This document shows, one piece after another, positions 59,793 to 64,000 of a stretch of 64,000 bases of DNA; the first letter of the stretch is position 1, and the number at the start of each line of letters is the position of its first letter. Source of the DNA: Sipunculus nudus (Eukaryota; Annelida; Sipuncula; Golfingiida; Sipunculidae). Below the pieces are notes generated by a model. That model was not told where the DNA came from. It searched no databases and was given only the letters and a program-made list of their open reading frames with translations. The stretch spans positions 23,960,367 through 24,024,366 of the forward strand of contig CM049308.1 in assembly GCA_026874595.1 (NCBI GenBank). Direction: 5' to 3'. The translations under genes and the position numbers were made by a program.

Positions 59793-61934
59793 ATGTCAAA
59801 CACTGAAGAACTTGAGGGTGACAGGTCTGATCATTCGCTCGTCAATGGCAGAGTTTTTCTAAGCTCCCGCCCAGGTAATTCTGACTCTTTGGAACCCACG
59901 CGAGATGCTTGCTTGATGTTCTGCAGTTAGCAAGCCAAGTCCTCGATATTCCTTTATTATCGTCCCCACTTGAAAAAATAGTTGTCATAACTATCGTCAG
60001 ATGGCGGCACTTACGGCATAGTCCTGCATGCATGTTAGACTTCAAGTTCGTGTTTTCTTTATTTCAGAAATTTATATGCTGCCACTTATTAACGAAATTC
60101 TACTAAAAGGTGTTAAAATTGAAAAAAAAATGTTAAATTTATAACTTGAAAGAAACATGACACACCAATAAACTAAAATCTGCAGATGTTTGTATTTAAG
60201 ATAAGTTTACTCAAAATTGTCCTGGTGTTTACCAGAGGCAGGAATCTTGTGTTTAAATTAAAATTTACTAAGATTTGTTCTAGTTTTCCAAATTTTTATA
60301 TCGTTCGACGGGAAAATCTATATGATTTGCCAGCATATATATTTTTAGGGCCTCAGGTGAATTTTCGCCAAACTGAATCAAAATGATGTCAATACTTTAT
60401 AGAGAATGCTAAGCAATTTTAAATTTTTAATTTAAGATTTTGATTTTGCCAAAAGGGCAGAAAATAATTTAAAAATAATACAGTGTCAATTTTATGATTT
60501 AATGAGATGATTAATTCATTAAAATAAATTCCATATAAAATTCTATTTCTAAAGCATGTTACTCGTCATCAACCTTCAGTGATGTCAACCAGAAGTTTAT
60601 CCTGATTTCACAATTCAATATATTTAATCTCATTACTGGAAAAAAAACACTAACTGGTAGGCTCACAACTGGCTAGGTCATTCCCTGAATATGCATCTGA
60701 TCTGATTACAGAAAGACCTTCTTGAATCCCAGAACCTACTGAAGGTATCTTTGATTCTGATACATTTAAAAAAATATAGGGTAGGTAGGTAGGGAATTTT
60801 TTTTTAATATTTTATAAATCGATTTTTTGCGTCATGTTTTCAGAATAGACCAGTGTACAGAATTAAATTTATGCATTTCAGTGCCAAACAGTATATTGTA
60901 TTATGAAACATTGTCTAATTAAATGACCCTATTTAATAATTTGAATAATTTATTATAAAGCTACAACAGAAGTTCATATAAACAACATCAAGGCACAATA
61001 ATTTGAATGTTTGTGCACTGATGTTTAGTAAATATGTGTGTGACTATGTGCATTTCCATCTTCTTTGAAAGTACCTCATAATTTATGAAATATATAATTA
61101 AATTTATTGTTATGTATTAAAATTATTTCACACACCGAGGCTATCCAAATTTATAATTTAAATATTTTGCCAAGTTTATCTGGTTCATTGTAATAAACAT
61201 TACATGCAGTTTTAATCTGTTTAATATTCCTGCAATACAAGTCGGAATTTTTGAGAATTGTATGGACAGGTACCATTGAAATTGAATAAATGTCTTGAAG
61301 ACCTACTGTAGTTTTTAACTATGACATATAAGGCAAAAAAGGTATGATTCTTAGGCACCATCCACGTCAAATTTCATCCCCCGCATCAAATATTTTTATT
61401 TTCCTCTTTCAAGAAGATAAAATAATACAATTTTGATAACATTTCCTTAGTTATCTAGTGTTATAAGCAAAAAATTCTGTCGTTTTCATGCTTTTCCTGG
61501 ATTATATGTCATTTTCATCAAAACAGACATAGAACAAAGGTAAAAAAAATATCCCCTGCCCCCACTGGTTTATGTTCCTGAGAACCATACTTTTTTATTT
61601 GGTATAACCACTATAAACAGAATAAATTTTTTATCACATTAATTGGCGTAGCTCTTCCACCAAAGCCTTCACATTAGTTAAAACTGACTAGTCTAATAAG
61701 ACCACCTGTGTTTTGAGACCATATTTGCCAGTCCCATGGGTGGTCTTGTACCAGGTTTTACTATTATTTTACGATAATACTGGTATACAGAATATTTTTT
61801 ATCATATATATATAGGTGCAGCTGGGGTTCCAAAGCCTGAACATTTTGGGTATGAGGAATGTCTATATCCATCAGACCTGAATGAAGGGGAGGTTCTCAT
61901 CAGGACGCTATGTCTGTCTGTCGATCCACTGCAG
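59793..61934 (+). CDS. PTGR2-like: Prostaglandin reductase 2-like, 5' end (exons 1-2)
   Basis: Exon 1 is 59793-59874 and exon 2 is 61816-61934. The intron of about 1.94 kb has GTAATT and TATAG borders in phase 1. The joined 67 residues contain NGRVFLSSRPG, EHFGYEECLYPSDLNEGEV and IRTLCLSVDP, the N-terminal pattern of PTGR2-type medium-chain reductases. These use NADPH to reduce the 13,14 double bond of 15-keto-prostaglandins and related enones, in the cytosol. About 15 residues precede the usual start. This ATG is the first in frame and fits exon 1. A 5' splice site (CAG before GTAATG) follows DP-Leu-Gln, where relatives have DP-Tyr-Met. The cofactor-binding exons are not in the window and no further exon is seen up to 64000, so the gene is partial here. 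PTGR1-like is less likely. Confidence 0.75.
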
Positions 61935-62162
61935 GTAATGATTGTCCACTCAAGCCCAAGTCTGAATCGTTAAGTCCTAGTCCATCTCCTTCAGGCAGAG
62001 TCATTTGGAAAATTTGAAGTCTGAGTCCAATACTCGGAACGTAAAAAGCAGTTAACAATTGAAATTTCAGATTACCATGAGCATTTTCAAGTTAGTTCAC
62101 ATAGGCTTTTACTATAATGGTTAATTACATTTATAGCTCAGGTAAAGCTCAGGTATATATAT

Positions 62163-62228
<66 letters not shown>

Positions 62229-62865
62229 ATAAGTGGTATAAATAATAATAAACAAGTCAGTCTATCAAAAGAGCGTCACTCTTTACCTTTATTAGATATA
62301 TATATATATACACTGTTATTATTTTGTAATATTCTGTTAGTAGTTCGCTCATGTACTTAGGTCTCCGTGATATTTGTTTTTTTTGTTGGTCACAAGATGG
62401 ACTCAGCCTTATTTTTTGAGTCCTTACCTCTGATACTCTGTTTCTAAAAGAGGACTTGATTCCGGACTATATATACCTTCATCACTGTCTTAAACATAAA
62501 TTAGTTAAATGACAGGAAGTTAATTATGCAAGGACCAAACTTTTATTTTTGATGCAAAATGCTATCTAACACTTTGTCTTCTGTTATTACTGGTTCAATG
62601 TATATTGTTTTGTCAGACTACCCAGATGTTATAAACAGGTGGATATAAACAAAGCAATCAGTTTGTACTGTGAAATCGGCATTTTCTGTCCAATATTAGT
62701 GAAAGGCTCGGGGGATTATCCTCAGTTAAAGCATATTGGAATAGGCTCCTTTAAGGCAGCACTTTTGGCAAAAACTCCTATATCTAAACCAATCCAAAAG
62801 TTGGTTTAAATTTATAATATATCCAATTAAGTATCCATAATTTAAACTTGCTATGATTTTCTTTT
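61935..62865. other. Intron 2 sequence with (TA)n tracts
   Basis: Follows the 5' splice site at 61935. Contains (TA)n at about 62155-62225 and a short one near 62297-62311. No exon recognised. Confidence 0.5.
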
Positions 62866-63110
62866 TAGCTCAGCTGACTATAAGTCATCTGAGCTATAGT
62901 TGTGGTCCTTTGTCCGTCGTCCGTCCGGCCGTTAACAGGGCACGTTTTAAAACCGTTGGACCTACGAATCCAAAATTCTGCATACCAATAGATGTCCCGA
63001 AAATCTCCTACCATACCAAAAATTGGGTCATTAGGACTTCGTTCCTTTGAGATATTAAGGAAAAACCTCTGTTTTCCATAAAAAAAGCTATTGTTACACT
63101 TCAAAGCTGC
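62866..63110. repeat. Dispersed hairpin-headed repeat
   Basis: GCTCAGCTGACT and AGTCATCTGAGC, one mismatch apart as inverted arms around ATA, form a hairpin at about 62871-62897. CTTTGTCCGTCGTCCGTCC, GACCTACGAATCCAAAATTC and ATTAGGACTTCGTTCC follow. From memory this kind of sequence is repeated often in bivalve genomes, but only one copy lies here, so the family call is knowledge-based. It sits in reductase intron 2. Confidence 0.5.
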
Positions 63111-64000
63111 CTAATATCAAAACCACTGATCTGTTTTTGATCATATTTAGTATTCATATTTTTCCATACATTTTCTGTGCACATACCAAAAGTTAGGTTA
63201 GTATTGGGTATTATTTTGAAGTTATGGGCCCAAATATAATGCAGTATCTTAAGAATCAGGAAATATATTTGCTCACTTAACATGAGAATTGCTGAAGCTG
63301 GAGACTTTTTTTCAGGAATATAACTTTATTTAATCAAGATTCAATTGTTTACCCAAAATTAGATCTAAAGTTTGCAAATATTTCAAGTAATTAGCATAAA
63401 TAAAAAATCAGTACCTTAAACTTTGTCCAACTTTGGCAATGGCACGTTTTTTCCCTGTAAGCACTGTTGATTTAATTTTCACAGCATATACACATAAGGA
63501 TTTAATCTTTTAAAATCTGAAATTTCAAAGGAATTGTTTGAAAAGAGTAGCTTTTATTCAAGTTTTCATACACCATGTCAAGTGTTGTTTACATCTTGCC
63601 CACCTAGTAATACAGTCTTCACTTGCATTATGTAACCCACTACAGGCAGCTTGCCTTGGCTTAGCTTGGCCACTACTAGCAGGCTTCCCCTCTGCCCTGC
63701 ACTCCCACCCCCCCCCCCCCACCCCCAGCTGGTGCATAAACTAGATGAATGTTATAATTTTCTGTATTTTATTTTATTTTTGGCTATGCTACTTTTAAGA
63801 TTTTGTGTTGTACCACCAGGGTTACAATGGTTAAAGTGCACATTTAATTGTGTCCACAAAGTGATGTATTGCTATGAATGTGTGGATGTTCATCAGAGTG
63901 CTCATAAAAGATTTTAATTTGTTTGACTTATAACTCATGGTTGTATCAGTTGTTACATGATACTGGCTAAATAATCAAAATTTATATTGCTGATCCTTTA
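63111..64000. other. Right edge; no gene recognised
   Basis: Probably intron of the reductase gene. Contains a C run at about 63707-63720. Frames at 63538-63917 are low-complexity or unrecognised. Confidence 0.4.

Noticed and set aside
61935-64000. Third reductase exon in the remaining sequence
   Set aside because: No frame after a splice acceptor resembled the next segment of the family. It is probably beyond the window.

Overview
The window looks like nuclear DNA of an intron-bearing invertebrate, most likely a mollusc or other lophotrochozoan. It is AT-rich with many (TA)n tracts. It has GT-AG introns, Ty3/Gypsy and L1/Tx1-type LINE remnants and several kinds of satellite, and nothing bacterial such as operons or Shine-Dalgarno sites. 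Only two gene models are well supported. One is a complete two-exon gene for a small secreted cysteine-rich peptide (21069-22094, minus). The other is the 5' end of a prostaglandin-reductase-2-like gene (exons 59793-59874 and 61816-61934, plus), which runs off the right edge. A two-exon fragment present twice (38032-38776 and 46846-47599) is weaker but phase-consistent. All other open frames are unrecognised or are transposon remains.

Layout. 1-2.2 kb: first copy of a duplicon carrying a broken copy of the cysteine-rich peptide gene. 2.2-3.5 kb: decayed Gypsy gag-protease. 4.0-15.0 kb: four neighbouring tandem arrays (about 100 bp, 77 bp, 243 bp and about 100 bp units), the third split by a 3 kb DNA transposon. 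16.2 kb: pseudo-exon 1 of another peptide-gene paralogue. 17.8-22.2 kb: second duplicon copy with the intact peptide gene. 23.4-29.5 kb: a large diverged inverted repeat. 28.95-53.7 kb: a layered duplication region. 53.8-55.4 kb: third duplicon copy, inverted. 55.4-64 kb: lower repeat density, with a LINE tail, two unassigned reading frames, the reductase gene and a dispersed hairpin repeat.

History of the 29-54 kb region, read from its junctions. A LINE reverse transcriptase was interrupted by a foldback DNA transposon with a 7-bp target duplication (ATTTATT). The block X-Y-LINE (28950-34825) was then duplicated in tandem. In the second unit a sequence bounded by TGTGA-rich arrays, carrying the unrecognised two-exon fragment, sits between X and Y. 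The first unit shows the matching empty site, with AGA on both sides of the insertion. Last, an 8.8 kb segment (31617-40424) was copied in tandem as 40432-49241. The two copies are nearly identical and differ mainly in microsatellite length.

The points most worth following are: the peptide gene and its dying paralogues; the CTCF-like motif in nearly every unit of the 4-6 kb satellite and again in the 14.4 kb array; the TGTGA-bounded insertion with DR5-like nuclear-receptor half-sites and a possible gene; and the nested-insertion record in the LINE. All motif and homology calls were made by eye.
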